Notes: generated by a model not told the origin, from the sequence alone. A stretch of DNA of 64,000 nt from Rufibacter roseus (GCF_001647285.1 NZ_LRML01000018.1:1-64000), one strand, 5' to 3'; shown: positions 51,269-61,902, numbered from the stretch's first letter. A program made the numbers and translations.

Positions 51269-52690
51269 ATGCAGCACGTATCTCCGATAAGAGAGCCTCT
51301 AGTAACTGGGGGTAAAACTTATGCAGACATTACGGAGGACGTTTGTCGGCAGGTGGAAGCCAAGCCGAACGTCCGCTGGATGATTGCGATGGGAGTTTCT
51401 TTGGTCTTCCTTGGTATCTTCCTTTATTCAGTATACCGCACCTTGTGGTTTGGTATAGGTGAGTGGGGCTTGAATAAAACAGTTGGTTGGGCATGGGATA
51501 TCACCAACTTCGTATGGTGGGTAGGTATTGGTCACGCCGGTACTCTAATATCAGCCATCTTGTTGTTGTTCCGTCAGAAATGGAGAACATCTATCAACCG
51601 TGCGGCTGAGGCGATGACGATTTTCGCAGTAATCTGTGCGGCTATGTTCCCTGTATTGCACATGGGCCGTCCGTGGTTAGCTTACTGGGTGTTGCCTTTA
51701 CCAAATACATTTGGTTCTCTTTGGGTGAACTTCAACTCACCACTTCTTTGGGACGTATTCGCGATCAGTACCTATTTCTCAGTTTCACTTGTATTCTGGT
51801 ACATAGGTCTGATTCCAGACTTCGCTACTATCAGAGATAGAGCCACTGGACCCATTGCCCGCAGAGCTTACGCTCTGTTGAGCATGAACTGGACAGGTTC
51901 TGCGAAGCACTGGTCACGCTATGAGACTGTTTCATTGATTTTAGCTGGTTTAGCAACTCCTCTGGTACTTTCAGTTCACACTATTGTATCAATGGACTTT
52001 GCAACCTCGGTTATTCCAGGTTGGCACACGACTATCTTCCCTCCATACTTTGTGGCTGGTGCAATATTCTCAGGTTTTGCAATGGTATTAACCCTAATGA
52101 TTATTACCAGAAAAGTTTTCAAACTGGAAGATTACATCACGCTGGAGCACGTAGAGTCCATGAACAAGGTAATTACCTTAACCGGATCTATTGTAGGGGT
52201 GGCATATATCACAGAATTCTTTATTGCCTGGTATTCAGGTGTGGAATATGAGCAGTATGCGTTTATTAACCGTGCTACCGGACCTTACTGGTGGGCTTAC
52301 TGGTCAATGATGACTTGTAACGTAATTACGCCTCAGCTTTTCTGGTTCCGTGGAATTCGCCGCAGCTTAACTGCCACGTTCATTATTTCAATTTTTGTGA
52401 ACATTGGTATGTGGTTTGAGCGCTTTGTAATTATCGTGACGTCATTGCACCGCGACTTCTTACCATCTAGCTGGGTAATGTTCTCTCCAACTGCCATTGA
52501 TGTTGGGGTATATGTAGGTACTATGGGCTTGTTCTTTACCCTGTTCCTGCTGTTCGCTAAATTCTTCCCAGTAGTAAACATGGCTGAGGTTAAATCAATT
52601 TTGAAATCGTCTTCTGGAATCAGCCACACTACGCACCCAGGAGCATCAATGCATGGCACAGCACCTAACAACTCTCACAAACATGACTAG
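51269..52690 (+). CDS. actC: ACIII subunit ActC: NrfD-like quinol-binding membrane protein
   Basis: A 473-aa polytopic inner-membrane protein with about ten spans, of the NrfD/PsrC family. In ACIII it holds a menaquinol site beside the Fe-S subunit ActB and may take part in proton movement. Family segments include [31 protein letters not shown] and [22 protein letters not shown]. It starts 18 nt after actB, and its stop codon overlaps the start of actD (ATGACTAG). Confidence 0.95.
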   Translation: MQHVSPIREPLVTGGKTYADITEDVCRQVEAKPNVRWMIAMGVSLVFLGIFLYSVYRTLWFGIGEWGLNKTVGWAWDITNFVWWVGIGHAGTLISAILLLFRQKWRTSINRAAEAMTIFAVICAAMFPVLHMGRPWLAYWVLPLPNTFGSLWVNFNSPLLWDVFAISTYFSVSLVFWYIGLIPDFATIRDRATGPIARRAYALLSMNWTGSAKHWSRYETVSLILAGLATPLVLSVHTIVSMDFATSVIPGWHTTIFPPYFVAGAIFSGFAMVLTLMIITRKVFKLEDYITLEHVESMNKVITLTGSIVGVAYITEFFIAWYSGVEYEQYAFINRATGPYWWAYWSMMTCNVITPQLFWFRGIRRSLTATFIISIFVNIGMWFERFVIIVTSLHRDFLPSSWVMFSPTAIDVGVYVGTMGLFFTLFLLFAKFFPVVNMAEVKSILKSSSGISHTTHPGASMHGTAPNNSHKHD

Positions 52691-53207
52691 TAAGAAATAT
52701 ATACTCGGTGTATTTGACGACGAGGATGTGCTGCTGAACGCCATTGAAAAGACACGCGCGGCAGGCACTAAAATTTATGATGTGTTTTCTCCGTACCCTA
52801 TTCACGGAATAGATGATGTACTGGGGATACAGCGTTCAAGATTGCCTATCGTTGCTTTCTTCTGCGGACTTTGCGGTACTTCATTTGCCCTTTGGATGCA
52901 GATATGGATGCTAGGTTTTGACTGGCCAATGATCATTGGTGGTAAACCACACGTAGCGTTGCCAGCTTTCATTCCGGTAACGTTTGAATTAACTGTACTT
53001 TGTGCAGCTTTTGGTATGGTGATCACCTTCTTTGTCATTAGTGGTCTTCGCCCAACCTTAAAGGTGCCGGTGATGGATCTTCGTTCAACAGATGACAAAT
53101 ACGTAATGGCCATTGAACTGAAAGAAGGCATCGATATCCAAAAATTAAATGATCTTCTCCGTTCTAACGGGGCTATTGAAGTTAACGAGAAGGAGGTAGT
53201 TAAATAA
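52683..53207 (+). CDS. actD: ACIII subunit ActD (DUF3341)
   Basis: A 174-aa membrane protein with a cytoplasmic N-terminal domain ([31 protein letters not shown]) and two spans (about 58-78 and 96-120), as in DUF3341/ActD. It is a peripheral-to-membrane subunit of ACIII without cofactors. The ATG at 52683 is preferred because it gives the usual N-terminus and overlaps the actC stop; an upstream ATG at 52653 exists. Its TAA overlaps the ATG of actE. Confidence 0.93.
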   Translation: MTSKKYILGVFDDEDVLLNAIEKTRAAGTKIYDVFSPYPIHGIDDVLGIQRSRLPIVAFFCGLCGTSFALWMQIWMLGFDWPMIIGGKPHVALPAFIPVTFELTVLCAAFGMVITFFVISGLRPTLKVPVMDLRSTDDKYVMAIELKEGIDIQKLNDLLRSNGAIEVNEKEVVK

Positions 53208-53929
53208 TGAACAGTTTGATGAAAATAGGAGCTAAAGCCTCCTTTGTACTTCTCTCTTCAGCATTCCTTTTCTCTTGCGGAAATGATCCGCAAGATCCAG
53301 GATTGGAATATGCTCCAGACATGTACAATCACGTTGGGTATGAGCCTTTGAAGCAGATAGAAGGAAATAAAAACGCCATCAATCCACACGGAATGAACAT
53401 GCGTGTTCCTGCTTCAAACACCATAGCCAGAGGAAATTTAGGATTCTACACGCATATTTCTAAAGATAGTGCGGAAGTAGCAGGCCGGGAATTGAAGAAT
53501 CCATTGGCAGCCAATTCGGCTAACCTTGGAGAAGGCAAAGTTTTATTCCAGCGTTTTTGCTCTCCTTGCCATGGACAAGAAGGAGCGGGAGACGGACTAG
53601 TCGGAGCAAAATTCAAAGGCGTTCCTAACTTTACCCAAGGCCGCTACGCTTCTTTACCAGACGGACACATCTATCACGTGATCCAGAACGGAAGAGGTAG
53701 AATGATGCCACACGGCACACAAGTAAACCCTGAAGAGCGCTGGAAAATAGCCATGTATGTGCGCCAGTTGCAAAAAGGAATAGTTGATGTGGCGGAGGAT
53801 GAGGCAACTGAAAAGCAAGGCTCATTAGTGACAGATGCACCAGCAGGCGCAAGCACTAATTCTCAGGCAGACGGTTCCAATCCTGTTACTGGTACTCTAA
53901 CCCATCCTACAAAGGATATTCGTGATTAA
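53207..53929 (+). CDS. actE: ACIII subunit ActE: monoheme cytochrome c lipoprotein
   Basis: A 240-aa periplasmic lipoprotein (lipobox FLFSC, Cys24) with one class I cytochrome c domain. The heme site is CSPCH at 118-122 and a likely axial Met lies in GRGRMMPHG. It relays electrons from ActA toward the oxidase. The C-terminus is a flexible, polar tail of about 40 residues. Translationally coupled to actD (TAATG). Confidence 0.94.
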   Translation: MNSLMKIGAKASFVLLSSAFLFSCGNDPQDPGLEYAPDMYNHVGYEPLKQIEGNKNAINPHGMNMRVPASNTIARGNLGFYTHISKDSAEVAGRELKNPLAANSANLGEGKVLFQRFCSPCHGQEGAGDGLVGAKFKGVPNFTQGRYASLPDGHIYHVIQNGRGRMMPHGTQVNPEERWKIAMYVRQLQKGIVDVAEDEATEKQGSLVTDAPAGASTNSQADGSNPVTGTLTHPTKDIRD

Positions 53930-53947
53930 CCTTAAAAGGTAATTTAA

Positions 53948-55225
53948 ATGATAACTGAAGAAAGATTTAGTATTTCTAAAAGAAGCACCAACAGGTTCTT
54001 CTTCATGATAGCTATTGGGTTGGTACTGTTAGTAGCCGGTCTCATTATTGCTGCTACCTCTGGCGGTGGTCATGGAGAAGAACACGGTGCCGAAGCTGGA
54101 CATCATGCGGCAGGATGGGGACAGCGTTTGCTTGCTAACCTTTGGATGAACAATGTTTATTTTACAGGTATAGCAGTTGTAGGTGTTTTGTTTATCGCTA
54201 TTCAATATGTGGCATATGCAGGTTGGTCTGTAGCAATAAAAAGGGTACCTGAAGCGATAGGTGCTTATTTACCTGTAGGCGGTATCATCATGGTGTTGGT
54301 GTTTTTACTTCCAATCATCTTTACCGGGCATAACACCTTGTTTCACTGGACTGACCATGCCGTTACAGATCCCACTAATGATCAATATGACCCTGTTATA
54401 GCAGGCAAATCAGGATACTTGAACGTAATTTTCTACACCATTAGAATGGTAGCCTATTTTGTTCTGTGGTTCCTGTTTTACAAGTGGTTGAGAAGAGAAT
54501 CATTGGCTGAAGATTTGAATGGTGGTTTAAATCATTATAACAAAAGCATTACTCTAGGTGCTGCTTTCCTTGTAATATTTGGAGTAACTTCTTCAATGGC
54601 AGCCTGGGATTGGGTAATGTCTATCGATACACACTGGTTTAGTACCATGTTTGGTTGGTATGTATTTGCTAGTTGGTGGGTTTCTGGCTTAGCAGCTATT
54701 ACATTAACCATTATCTTCTTAAAGCAGATGGGTTACCTTAAAATGGTAACATCTAATCACCTGCATGACTTAGGAAAATTCCTGTTCGGGTTCAGTATTT
54801 TCTGGACATATATCTGGTTCTCTCAATTCATGCTTTATTGGTATGCTAACATACCGGAAGAAGCTATCTATTTTATAGAGCGTTTAGGGGGTAACAATAA
54901 CCACTATACCTGGATATTCTTTTTCAACCTGCTCATAAACTTTGCTTTCCCTTTCCTTGTTCTAATGACAAGAGATGCGAAGCGTCAGATGCTTATGCTG
55001 AAGATAGTTTGTATCGCTATCTTGATCGGTCACTGGTTTGACTTTTATATGATGATTATGCCAGGAGCCATGCGCGAAGAGGGAGGATTTGGTTTGATAG
55101 AATTAGGTACAGCTTTGACTTTCTTAGGACTATTCTTGTGGAGATATACCTCAGAATTGACAAAGGCTAATTTGGTTCCTCTGAACCACCCTTTCCTGGA
55201 TGAAAGTGTTCATCACCACGTTTAA
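53948..55225 (+). CDS. actF: ACIII subunit ActF: NrfD-like membrane protein
   Basis: A 425-aa polytopic membrane protein, the second quinone-handling NrfD-like subunit of ACIII, related to ActC but lacking one Fe-S contact in the known complex. About ten spans, an early His-rich loop (GGGHGEEHGAEAGHHAAG, residues 38-55), and motifs FWTYIWFSQFMLYWYANIPEE and AWDWVMSIDTHWFSTMFGWYV. It starts 18 nt after actE. Confidence 0.95.
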   Translation: MITEERFSISKRSTNRFFFMIAIGLVLLVAGLIIAATSGGGHGEEHGAEAGHHAAGWGQRLLANLWMNNVYFTGIAVVGVLFIAIQYVAYAGWSVAIKRVPEAIGAYLPVGGIIMVLVFLLPIIFTGHNTLFHWTDHAVTDPTNDQYDPVIAGKSGYLNVIFYTIRMVAYFVLWFLFYKWLRRESLAEDLNGGLNHYNKSITLGAAFLVIFGVTSSMAAWDWVMSIDTHWFSTMFGWYVFASWWVSGLAAITLTIIFLKQMGYLKMVTSNHLHDLGKFLFGFSIFWTYIWFSQFMLYWYANIPEEAIYFIERLGGNNNHYTWIFFFNLLINFAFPFLVLMTRDAKRQMLMLKIVCIAILIGHWFDFYMMIMPGAMREEGGFGLIELGTALTFLGLFLWRYTSELTKANLVPLNHPFLDESVHHHV

Positions 55226-55249
55226 GATTTCATTTAAAAGACTCGGATA

Positions 55250-56296
55250 ATGATTACGATTGCTGTAGCACTATCAATCATCCTTTTATTAGTCATCCTC
55301 TATCTTTTGTTTAGAATCCAGGTATTGGCTTCTATTTTCAAAGGAAGTTACCGGCGTGACGTTGGCAAGAGCAACAAGGTAAATGCCATTCTTTTGCTCG
55401 CTTTCTTTATAGTAATGGGTGGCCTGTTTGTATGGTCATTTGTAGCTGCTAAAGAAGATATGATTTTGCCTTTGGCTTCGGCCCATGGTGATGAACTGGA
55501 TAGTATGTTCTGGTTAACCATGGCGGTTATTGGAATTGTGTTTGTTATTACCCATATACTTTTGTTCGTGTATTCTTACAAATACCAACATCAGGATGGC
55601 AAAAGAGCTTACTATTACCCACATAACAACAAGATTGAAATTATCTGGACGGTAATTCCGGCTGTTGTAATGGCGCTATTGGTATTCTCTGGATGGAAAA
55701 CCTGGGCCAAAATTACTAGCCCAGCCCCAGCTGAGTCTGTGATGGTTGAGGTGATGGGTAAGCAGTTTAACTGGATGGTGCGTTACCCAGGTAATGATAA
55801 CAAGTTAGGCTTGGTAAAGCACACCCTGATTAATGCAAACAATGAGTTTGGTATAGATTACTCTGATCAAAACGCACAGGATGACTTTATGGCTGATCCT
55901 ACTGCCTTCAGAGTACCAAAGGGTAAACCAGTATTATTGAAGATTAGATCACGTGATGTAATTCACAGTGTTTTCCTTCCTCACTTCAGAGTGAAAATGG
56001 ATGCGGTGCCAGGTATGCCTACTACTTTCTGGTTTATCCCAACCAAAACTACAGCAGAAATGCAGACGGAAACAGGTAACCCTAATTTCCAATATGAATT
56101 AGCCTGTACTGAGGTCTGTGGTAGAGGACACTTCGCTATGAAGATGATCATGGTGGTAGAAGAGCCTGAAGACTACGATGCTTGGATTGCTGAACAAAGC
56201 AAGAAAACCTTTGTATCACAACAGGCAGCTCCTGCTGCAGGTGAGGAACAGGCAGTAGCCACGAATGGGGCAGGTTCAACCGAACCAGCTCAATAA
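55250..56296 (+). CDS. coxB: Cytochrome c oxidase subunit II (CuA)
   Basis: A 348-aa membrane-anchored copper subunit. Four N-terminal hydrophobic segments (two is usual) are followed by the periplasmic cupredoxin. CuA ligands are Cys286, Cys290, His294 and Met297 (CTEVCGRGHFAM), and the upstream His lies in DVIHSVFLPHFRVKMDAVPG. There is no C-terminal heme domain, so the oxidase is aa3-type and must get its electrons from ActA/ActE. A variable Ala/Gly tail ends the protein. Follows actF by 24 nt. Confidence 0.96.
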   Translation: MITIAVALSIILLLVILYLLFRIQVLASIFKGSYRRDVGKSNKVNAILLLAFFIVMGGLFVWSFVAAKEDMILPLASAHGDELDSMFWLTMAVIGIVFVITHILLFVYSYKYQHQDGKRAYYYPHNNKIEIIWTVIPAVVMALLVFSGWKTWAKITSPAPAESVMVEVMGKQFNWMVRYPGNDNKLGLVKHTLINANNEFGIDYSDQNAQDDFMADPTAFRVPKGKPVLLKIRSRDVIHSVFLPHFRVKMDAVPGMPTTFWFIPTKTTAEMQTETGNPNFQYELACTEVCGRGHFAMKMIMVVEEPEDYDAWIAEQSKKTFVSQQAAPAAGEEQAVATNGAGSTEPAQ

Positions 56297-56325
56297 GAAT
56301 AGTTATAATCTTTTAAAAGTATTGT

Positions 56326-58155
56326 ATGTCTAGCACGGATATTTCATTACATAATGATGTGCACTCAGGGCACGATGAGCATCATGATGACCATCATGAC
56401 CAAAGCTTTATCGAGAAGTACATCTTTAGTCAAGACCATAAGGTAATTGCGAAGCAATTCTTATTTGCTGGTATTTTCTGGGCTATTATCGGAGGTACTC
56501 TATCAAGTTTGTTCCGTATGCAGCTCGGTTTTCCTGAGGCAACCTTTACTTTTCTGGAGCCTCTCTTAGGTAAGTGGGTTGAAGGAGGAAAGCTTGATCC
56601 GAACTTTTACCTTGCCTTAGTAACTATGCACGGTACCATCATGGTATTCTTTGTGTTGACGGCTGGGTTGAGTGGTACCTTCAGTAACTTTTTGATTCCA
56701 TTACAATTAGGAGCCCGTGATATGGCTTCTGGTTTTATGAACATGTTATCTTTCTGGTTTTTCTTTATTGCCAGCATTATCATGTTCTACTCTCTATTCT
56801 TAGAAACAGGACCAGCTGCGGGTGGTTGGACTGTTTACCCACCATTGAGTGCTTTGCCACAGGCTATACCAGGTTCTGGCGCGGGTATGACTTTGTGGTT
56901 GGTGAGCATGGCCATTTTCATTGTGTCACAGTTATTGGGTGGTGTCAACTATATTACAACTGTAATCAACCTGCGGACGCGTGGTATGTCAATGGCTAAA
57001 ATGCCCCTTACTATCTGGGCGTTTTTCTTGACTGCAGTACTTGGACTTTTAGCTTTCCCTGTTCTGTTTTCTGCTGCTTTGTTGTTGATATTTGACCGTA
57101 GCTTTGGCACTAGTTTCTTCTTGTCAGATATTTATGTAGCTGGTGAAGCTCTTACCCACACAGGTGGTAGCCCCATCTTGTTCCAGCACTTATTCTGGTT
57201 CCTTGGTCACCCCGAGGTATACATCGTTATTCTACCAACCTTTGGTATTGTATCAGAAGTAATCTCTACCTGTGCTCGTAAGCCAATTTTCGGTTACCGT
57301 GCTATGATCGGTTCAATGTTGGGTATCGCCTTACTTTCCTTCGTAGTATGGGCTCACCACATGTTCGTTTCAGGTATGAATCCTTTCCTTGGGTCTGTGT
57401 TCATGTTCCTGACCTTGATTATTGCTGTGCCATCAGCTGTGAAAGTGTTTAACTGGATCGCTACTATCTGGAGAGGTAATATCAACTTCACTCCAGCTAT
57501 GTTGTATTCCATAGCATTCGTTTCACTCTTCATTTCTGGTGGTGTAACTGGTATTATCTTAGGTAACTCTGCGTTAGATATTCAGTTACATGATACCTAC
57601 TTCGTAGTAGCTCACTTCCACTTGGTTATGGGTAGTGCGGCTTTCTTCGGAATGTTTGCAGGTGTTTATCACTGGTTCCCTAAAATGTTTGGCCGCATGA
57701 TGGATGAAAAGCTTGGCTACGTGCACTTCTGGATTACTTTCATCTGTGCGTACCTGATCTTCATGCCGATGCACTACATGGGTATTGCTGGTTTCCCTAG
57801 AAGATACTATACCTGGACTGGCTTTGACACGTTCAGTACCTTCCTTGATATGAACTCTTTCATCACCATAGCGGCGATTGTAGTGTTTGTAGGTCAATTT
57901 ATCTTCTTATTTAACTTCTTCTATAGCATCTTCAGAGGAAGACGTGCTACTGAGAACCCTTGGAAGTCGAATACTTTAGAATGGACTACTCCTGTTAATC
58001 CAGGACATGGTAACTGGCCAGGTCCGCTTCCTGTAGTATACAGATGGCCCTATGACTATAGCAAGCCAGGTGCTCAGGAAGATTTTATTCCGCAGAACGT
58101 ACCTTTCTCTCAAACGGCATCCTCTAATTTGCCGCATGAGAGAGATTTCGAATAA
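56326..58155 (+). CDS. coxA: Cytochrome c oxidase subunit I
   Basis: A 609-aa catalytic subunit with 12 or more spans. Heme a ligands are His102 (TMHGTIM) and His432. CuB ligands are His295 (GHPEVY) and His344/His345 (WAHHMF); the heme a3 ligand is His430 (HFH), preceded by HDTYFVVA. GHPEV marks an A1-type heme-copper oxidase. It reduces oxygen and pumps protons. Its His-rich N-terminus (HDEHHDDHHD) is an unusual but harmless-looking extension. It lies 30 nt after coxB. Confidence 0.97.
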   Translation: MSSTDISLHNDVHSGHDEHHDDHHDQSFIEKYIFSQDHKVIAKQFLFAGIFWAIIGGTLSSLFRMQLGFPEATFTFLEPLLGKWVEGGKLDPNFYLALVTMHGTIMVFFVLTAGLSGTFSNFLIPLQLGARDMASGFMNMLSFWFFFIASIIMFYSLFLETGPAAGGWTVYPPLSALPQAIPGSGAGMTLWLVSMAIFIVSQLLGGVNYITTVINLRTRGMSMAKMPLTIWAFFLTAVLGLLAFPVLFSAALLLIFDRSFGTSFFLSDIYVAGEALTHTGGSPILFQHLFWFLGHPEVYIVILPTFGIVSEVISTCARKPIFGYRAMIGSMLGIALLSFVVWAHHMFVSGMNPFLGSVFMFLTLIIAVPSAVKVFNWIATIWRGNINFTPAMLYSIAFVSLFISGGVTGIILGNSALDIQLHDTYFVVAHFHLVMGSAAFFGMFAGVYHWFPKMFGRMMDEKLGYVHFWITFICAYLIFMPMHYMGIAGFPRRYYTWTGFDTFSTFLDMNSFITIAAIVVFVGQFIFLFNFFYSIFRGRRATENPWKSNTLEWTTPVNPGHGNWPGPLPVVYRWPYDYSKPGAQEDFIPQNVPFSQTASSNLPHERDFE

Positions 58156-58158
58156 CGA

Positions 58159-59238
58159 ATGAAGAATAAATCTTTTAGTAGTAAAAGGTTTAGAAATATA
58201 GGAGTACTTACTGTTGCTTCTGTATATTTTTTAATCTTAGTAGGGGGGATCGTCCGCAGCACAGGTTCAGGTATGGGATGTCCAGACTGGCCGAAGTGTT
58301 TCGGGTCGTGGGTCCCCCCCACTAGTTTAGAAGAGTTACCATCTGATTATTTAGAGGCATATAAGGAAAAGCGGTTACAGAAGAATGAGCGCATAGCTAA
58401 GCTGCTTCACTCTTTGGGTTTTTCTGAAACTTCTCAACAAATTCTGTCTCATCCCTACCAGTTTTTAGAAACGGAATTTAACGTTACTAAAACATGGATT
58501 GAGTATGTGAACAGACTGGTAGGAGCTGTTATTGGTCTTCTGATTCTGCTTACAGTAGTATATGCTTTACCGTATAGGGTAACAGACCCTAAGATCTTCT
58601 GGGGTTCAGTGGTATCTTTAATTCTTGTTGGTTTCCAAGGCTGGCTGGGTTCTTTGGTGGTTTCTACCAATCTTTTGCCAGAAATGGTGACCATTCATAT
58701 GGCCTTGGCTTTAGTTCTGTTAGCACTTCTGATTTATGTGGTGTTAAGATCACAACGAGAGCAAGTAGTTCAATTAAGTTTAACAGGCTCTGCAACAATC
58801 AAAGGTATTATCATACTGACATTGATCTTGTCTTTTGTGCAGATCATCATAGGCACTCAAGTAAGAGAACAAGTAGACATAGTAGCTTTTGATCTGAATA
58901 ATCAGGGTCGTGAATTATGGATTGACAGACTGGGGAGATCTTTTTATGTGCACCGTTCTCTTTCTATACTTGTAGTGCTGCTTAATGTGGCTCTTTATTT
59001 ATTAGTAAAGAAACTGAAGCATAAGGTACTGCTGAATATAGCGGCCTGGGTGTTGATAGTGATAGGAATGGAAATTGTTTTGGGGATAGTACTAGCTTAT
59101 TTTGCTTTGCCTGCATTTGCTCAGCCTCTGCATTTGCTGTTAGGTACTCTGTTATTTGGGTTGCAGTTTTTGTTGCTGGTCTACTATTACTATGCCCAAA
59201 AAAGGATGTATAACCCAAAGCCTGAATTGGTGGCGTAA
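58159..59238 (+). CDS. ctaA: Heme A synthase
   Basis: A 359-aa inner-membrane enzyme that oxidises heme O to heme A for the oxidase. It has about eight spans with conserved His in HMALAL, HRSLS and HLLLGT, plus the N-terminal VRSTGSGMGCPDWPKCFG Cys motif. It follows coxA by 3 nt, so translation is probably coupled. Length agrees with the family. Confidence 0.96.
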   Translation: MKNKSFSSKRFRNIGVLTVASVYFLILVGGIVRSTGSGMGCPDWPKCFGSWVPPTSLEELPSDYLEAYKEKRLQKNERIAKLLHSLGFSETSQQILSHPYQFLETEFNVTKTWIEYVNRLVGAVIGLLILLTVVYALPYRVTDPKIFWGSVVSLILVGFQGWLGSLVVSTNLLPEMVTIHMALALVLLALLIYVVLRSQREQVVQLSLTGSATIKGIIILTLILSFVQIIIGTQVREQVDIVAFDLNNQGRELWIDRLGRSFYVHRSLSILVVLLNVALYLLVKKLKHKVLLNIAAWVLIVIGMEIVLGIVLAYFALPAFAQPLHLLLGTLLFGLQFLLLVYYYYAQKRMYNPKPELVA

Positions 59239-59246
59239 AAACAATT

Positions 59247-60143
59247 ATGTACGTACAAGACGTTACAGCTAGTGCCCAGACATCATCGGCCATGAGTAAA
59301 GCAAGCGCATATTTTCAACTTATCAAGTTTAGGCTTTCGGCTACGGTTGCTTTTTCTAGTGCTATTGGTTTTTTACTTGGTAGACCAGATGCTAACTGGG
59401 TAAACACAGCTTTAATAATGTTAGGTGGCTTGTTGGTTACTGGTTCCGCTAATATCATTAATCAGATTCTAGAGAAAGACCTGGATAAAATGATGAAGCG
59501 TACAGCTAAGCGCCCGTTGCCGAAAGATATACTTACAGTAAGAGAAGCTACTATTTATTGTGTTCTATTAGGTATAGCAGGAGTTAGTTTACTTGGGCTA
59601 TATTTCAATTGGTTAGCGGCTGCTCTTTCTTTTCTGTCTTTGTTGCTGTATGGTTTCTTCTATACACCCCTAAAGCGGATTTCTCCAATTTGTGTTTTCG
59701 TTGGAGCTATACCTGGCGCATTGCCTCCATTGATTGGTTGGGTAGCAGGTACAGGGTATATAGGAGTAGAAGCCTGGATTTTGTTTGGAATACAATTTAT
59801 CTGGCAGTTTCCACACTTTTGGGCTATTGCCTGGGTTTTAGATGAAGATTATAAAAAGGCGGGCTTCAAGATGCTACCTATGGCTGGTGGCAAAAATCTG
59901 AAGACTGCTGTTCAGATAATGATTTACACGCTATTGCTTATTCCATTGGGGCTATTGCCTCTGCAGTTTGGGATGGCGGGTAAAACATCTGCATTTATTG
60001 CTGTTGTATGTGGGGTTCTTTTTTTAATGCAGACGTTCTATCTAATGCTTACCTGTTCTAAACGGGCGGCTATGAACATTATGTTTGGTTCCTTTTTGTA
60101 CCTGCCAATTGTTCAAATAGCCTTTGTAGTAGATAGACTTTAA
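59247..60143 (+). CDS. ctaB: Protoheme IX farnesyltransferase (heme O synthase)
   Basis: A 298-aa UbiA-family prenyltransferase that adds a farnesyl group to heme B. Spans alternate with the prenyl-diphosphate motif NQILEKDLDKMMKRTAKRPLP (the D-x-x-x-D type) and WQFPHFWAIAWVLDEDYKKAG. It starts 8 nt after ctaA. Acts directly before CtaA in the heme A pathway. Confidence 0.96.
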   Translation: MYVQDVTASAQTSSAMSKASAYFQLIKFRLSATVAFSSAIGFLLGRPDANWVNTALIMLGGLLVTGSANIINQILEKDLDKMMKRTAKRPLPKDILTVREATIYCVLLGIAGVSLLGLYFNWLAAALSFLSLLLYGFFYTPLKRISPICVFVGAIPGALPPLIGWVAGTGYIGVEAWILFGIQFIWQFPHFWAIAWVLDEDYKKAGFKMLPMAGGKNLKTAVQIMIYTLLLIPLGLLPLQFGMAGKTSAFIAVVCGVLFLMQTFYLMLTCSKRAAMNIMFGSFLYLPIVQIAFVVDRL

Positions 60144-60152
60144 TAGAGTAAT

Positions 60153-60734
60153 ATGGTTGATAATATAAACTTTGAATCAAGCCAACGTCGCGTCAATCCG
60201 CTAAAGTTCATGCTTTGGCTGTTGATTGTCAGCATTGTAATGATGTTTGCGGCTTTTACCAGTGCCTATATCGTCCGTCGGGAAGAAGGAAACTGGTTAG
60301 AATTTGATCTGCCATCTGTTCTGATCATCAACACAGTGGTGTTGTTACTGAGCAGTATTTTTTTACACTGGGCCTATGTATCTGCCAAACGTGATAACGT
60401 AGGTAGCGTAAAAGTAGGTTTATGCCTTACGATTGCTGCCGGAGTTGCCTTCTTGATTGGTCAATGGATAGGATGGGGCGAATTAGTGGATAATCAGGTA
60501 TTCTTTGGTGGCCATACCGCCAACCCTTCTGGTTCTTTTCTGTATGTCTTAACAGGGGTACACGCTTTTCATTTAATCACGGGGTTAATTTTTTTAATTA
60601 TTGTCGTAATTTCGGCCTTTAAGTATAAAGTACATTCACGTAATTTGGTGCGCATAGAGCTTTGCGCCATTTACTGGCACTTTTTAGGGGCTCTTTGGAT
60701 TTACTTGTACTTATTCTTAACGTTGAACCATTAA
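60153..60734 (+). CDS. Cytochrome c oxidase subunit III-type protein (short form)
   Basis: A 193-aa membrane protein with five spans, of the heme-copper oxidase subunit III family (AFTSAYIVRREEGNWLEF, LTGVHAFHLITGLIFL, RIELCAIYWHFLGALWIYLYLFL). It is the shorter of two adjacent subunit III paralogues, an arrangement common in Bacteroidetes. Nine nt after ctaB. Confidence 0.93.
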   Translation: MVDNINFESSQRRVNPLKFMLWLLIVSIVMMFAAFTSAYIVRREEGNWLEFDLPSVLIINTVVLLLSSIFLHWAYVSAKRDNVGSVKVGLCLTIAAGVAFLIGQWIGWGELVDNQVFFGGHTANPSGSFLYVLTGVHAFHLITGLIFLIIVVISAFKYKVHSRNLVRIELCAIYWHFLGALWIYLYLFLTLNH

Positions 60735-60750
60735 TTATTCACTAACACAT

Positions 60751-61524
60751 ATGTCGCAAACAACTACATTTGAGCAGCCTAAAACAGGCACTTGGGATGG
60801 AGGTAACGAGCCGTTTAAGGCAAGTTATGGTAAACTGATGATGTGGTTTTTTCTACTGTCAGATGCCTTTACTTTTGGAGCCTTTTTAACTACTTACGGT
60901 CTTGCCCGCCATCGTCACCGCTCTTTTGAAGAAGCTCAGGCTTTGTTACCGGAAGCTCAAAGATTGCAGGAGTTTGAATTCTCTACGCAATGGTGGCCAA
61001 TACCTGAAAAGGTATTCAATGCATTTCCTGGTTTCCATGGTGTAGACTGGCCATTGGCATTTGTGGCTTTAATGACCATGATTCTTATTCTTAGCTCTGT
61101 TACCATGGTATTGGCAGTGGAAGCTGGGCATAGAATGGATAAGAAGGATGTGCAGAAATGGTTGTTATGGACTATTTTATTTGGTTCTATGTTCTTAGGT
61201 TGCCAGGCTTGGGAGTGGACTCACTTTATAGCAGGTGATGAAACTGGGATGACCTTGGCAGATGGAAGTAAAATCTACGGAGCCAATTTGATCGTAAACC
61301 AATATGGTCCTCCGTTGTTTGCCGACCTGTTCTTCTTTATTACAGGTTTCCACGGAACCCACGTTTTAAGTGGGGTGGTGTTACTGATCCTGATTTTCAT
61401 TAATACCGTGAACGGGGTTTACCACCGCAGGGGACACTATGAAATGGTAGAGAAAGTAGGTCTTTACTGGCACTTTGTAGACTTAGTGTGGGTGTTCGTG
61501 TTTACCTTCTTCTACCTGGTGTAA
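60751..61524 (+). CDS. Cytochrome c oxidase subunit III (long form)
   Basis: A 257-aa membrane protein with seven predicted spans and the subunit III motifs GFHGTHVLSGVVLL and VGLYWHFVDLVWVFVFTFFYL. The two paralogues together may replace one canonical subunit III, or stack as separate subunits. It starts 16 nt after the short form. Confidence 0.95.
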   Translation: MSQTTTFEQPKTGTWDGGNEPFKASYGKLMMWFFLLSDAFTFGAFLTTYGLARHRHRSFEEAQALLPEAQRLQEFEFSTQWWPIPEKVFNAFPGFHGVDWPLAFVALMTMILILSSVTMVLAVEAGHRMDKKDVQKWLLWTILFGSMFLGCQAWEWTHFIAGDETGMTLADGSKIYGANLIVNQYGPPLFADLFFFITGFHGTHVLSGVVLLILIFINTVNGVYHRRGHYEMVEKVGLYWHFVDLVWVFVFTFFYLV

Positions 61525-61557
61525 TTGTTGTTTTACTAGATTTAATCTTTAAGAAAT

Positions 61558-61902
61558 ATGGCATCGCACTCACATCATAACGAGTTTGAGCATACCGGAG
61601 AAATTCCAAAACCACAGACCAAGATCATCTGGAAAACCTTCGTGATCCTTTGTGTGGTTACTGCAATTGAATTTGCGTTCGCATTTATGATGGACGCCGG
61701 TACGCTTAGAAATACCATCTTTATTTTGCTTACCATAGTTAAGGCTTTCTACATAGTAGCAGAATTCATGCACTTAAAGCATGAGGTGAAAGGTCTTATT
61801 TGGTCAATCTTGATTCCTTCGGTACTATTAATTTGGCTGTTGGTAGCTTTGTTGGTTGAAGGTACTTTTTACGGAGAATCAGTCTTCAACTACTTTCAGT
61901 AA
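61558..61902 (+). CDS. Cytochrome c oxidase subunit IV (CtaF-type)
   Basis: A 114-aa protein with three spans and the family pattern IIWKTFVILCVVTAIEFAFA and KAFYIVAEFMHLKHEVKGL. Small stabilising subunit of the oxidase. Its TAA overlaps the ATG of the SCO gene (TAATG). Confidence 0.92.
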   Translation: MASHSHHNEFEHTGEIPKPQTKIIWKTFVILCVVTAIEFAFAFMMDAGTLRNTIFILLTIVKAFYIVAEFMHLKHEVKGLIWSILIPSVLLIWLLVALLVEGTFYGESVFNYFQ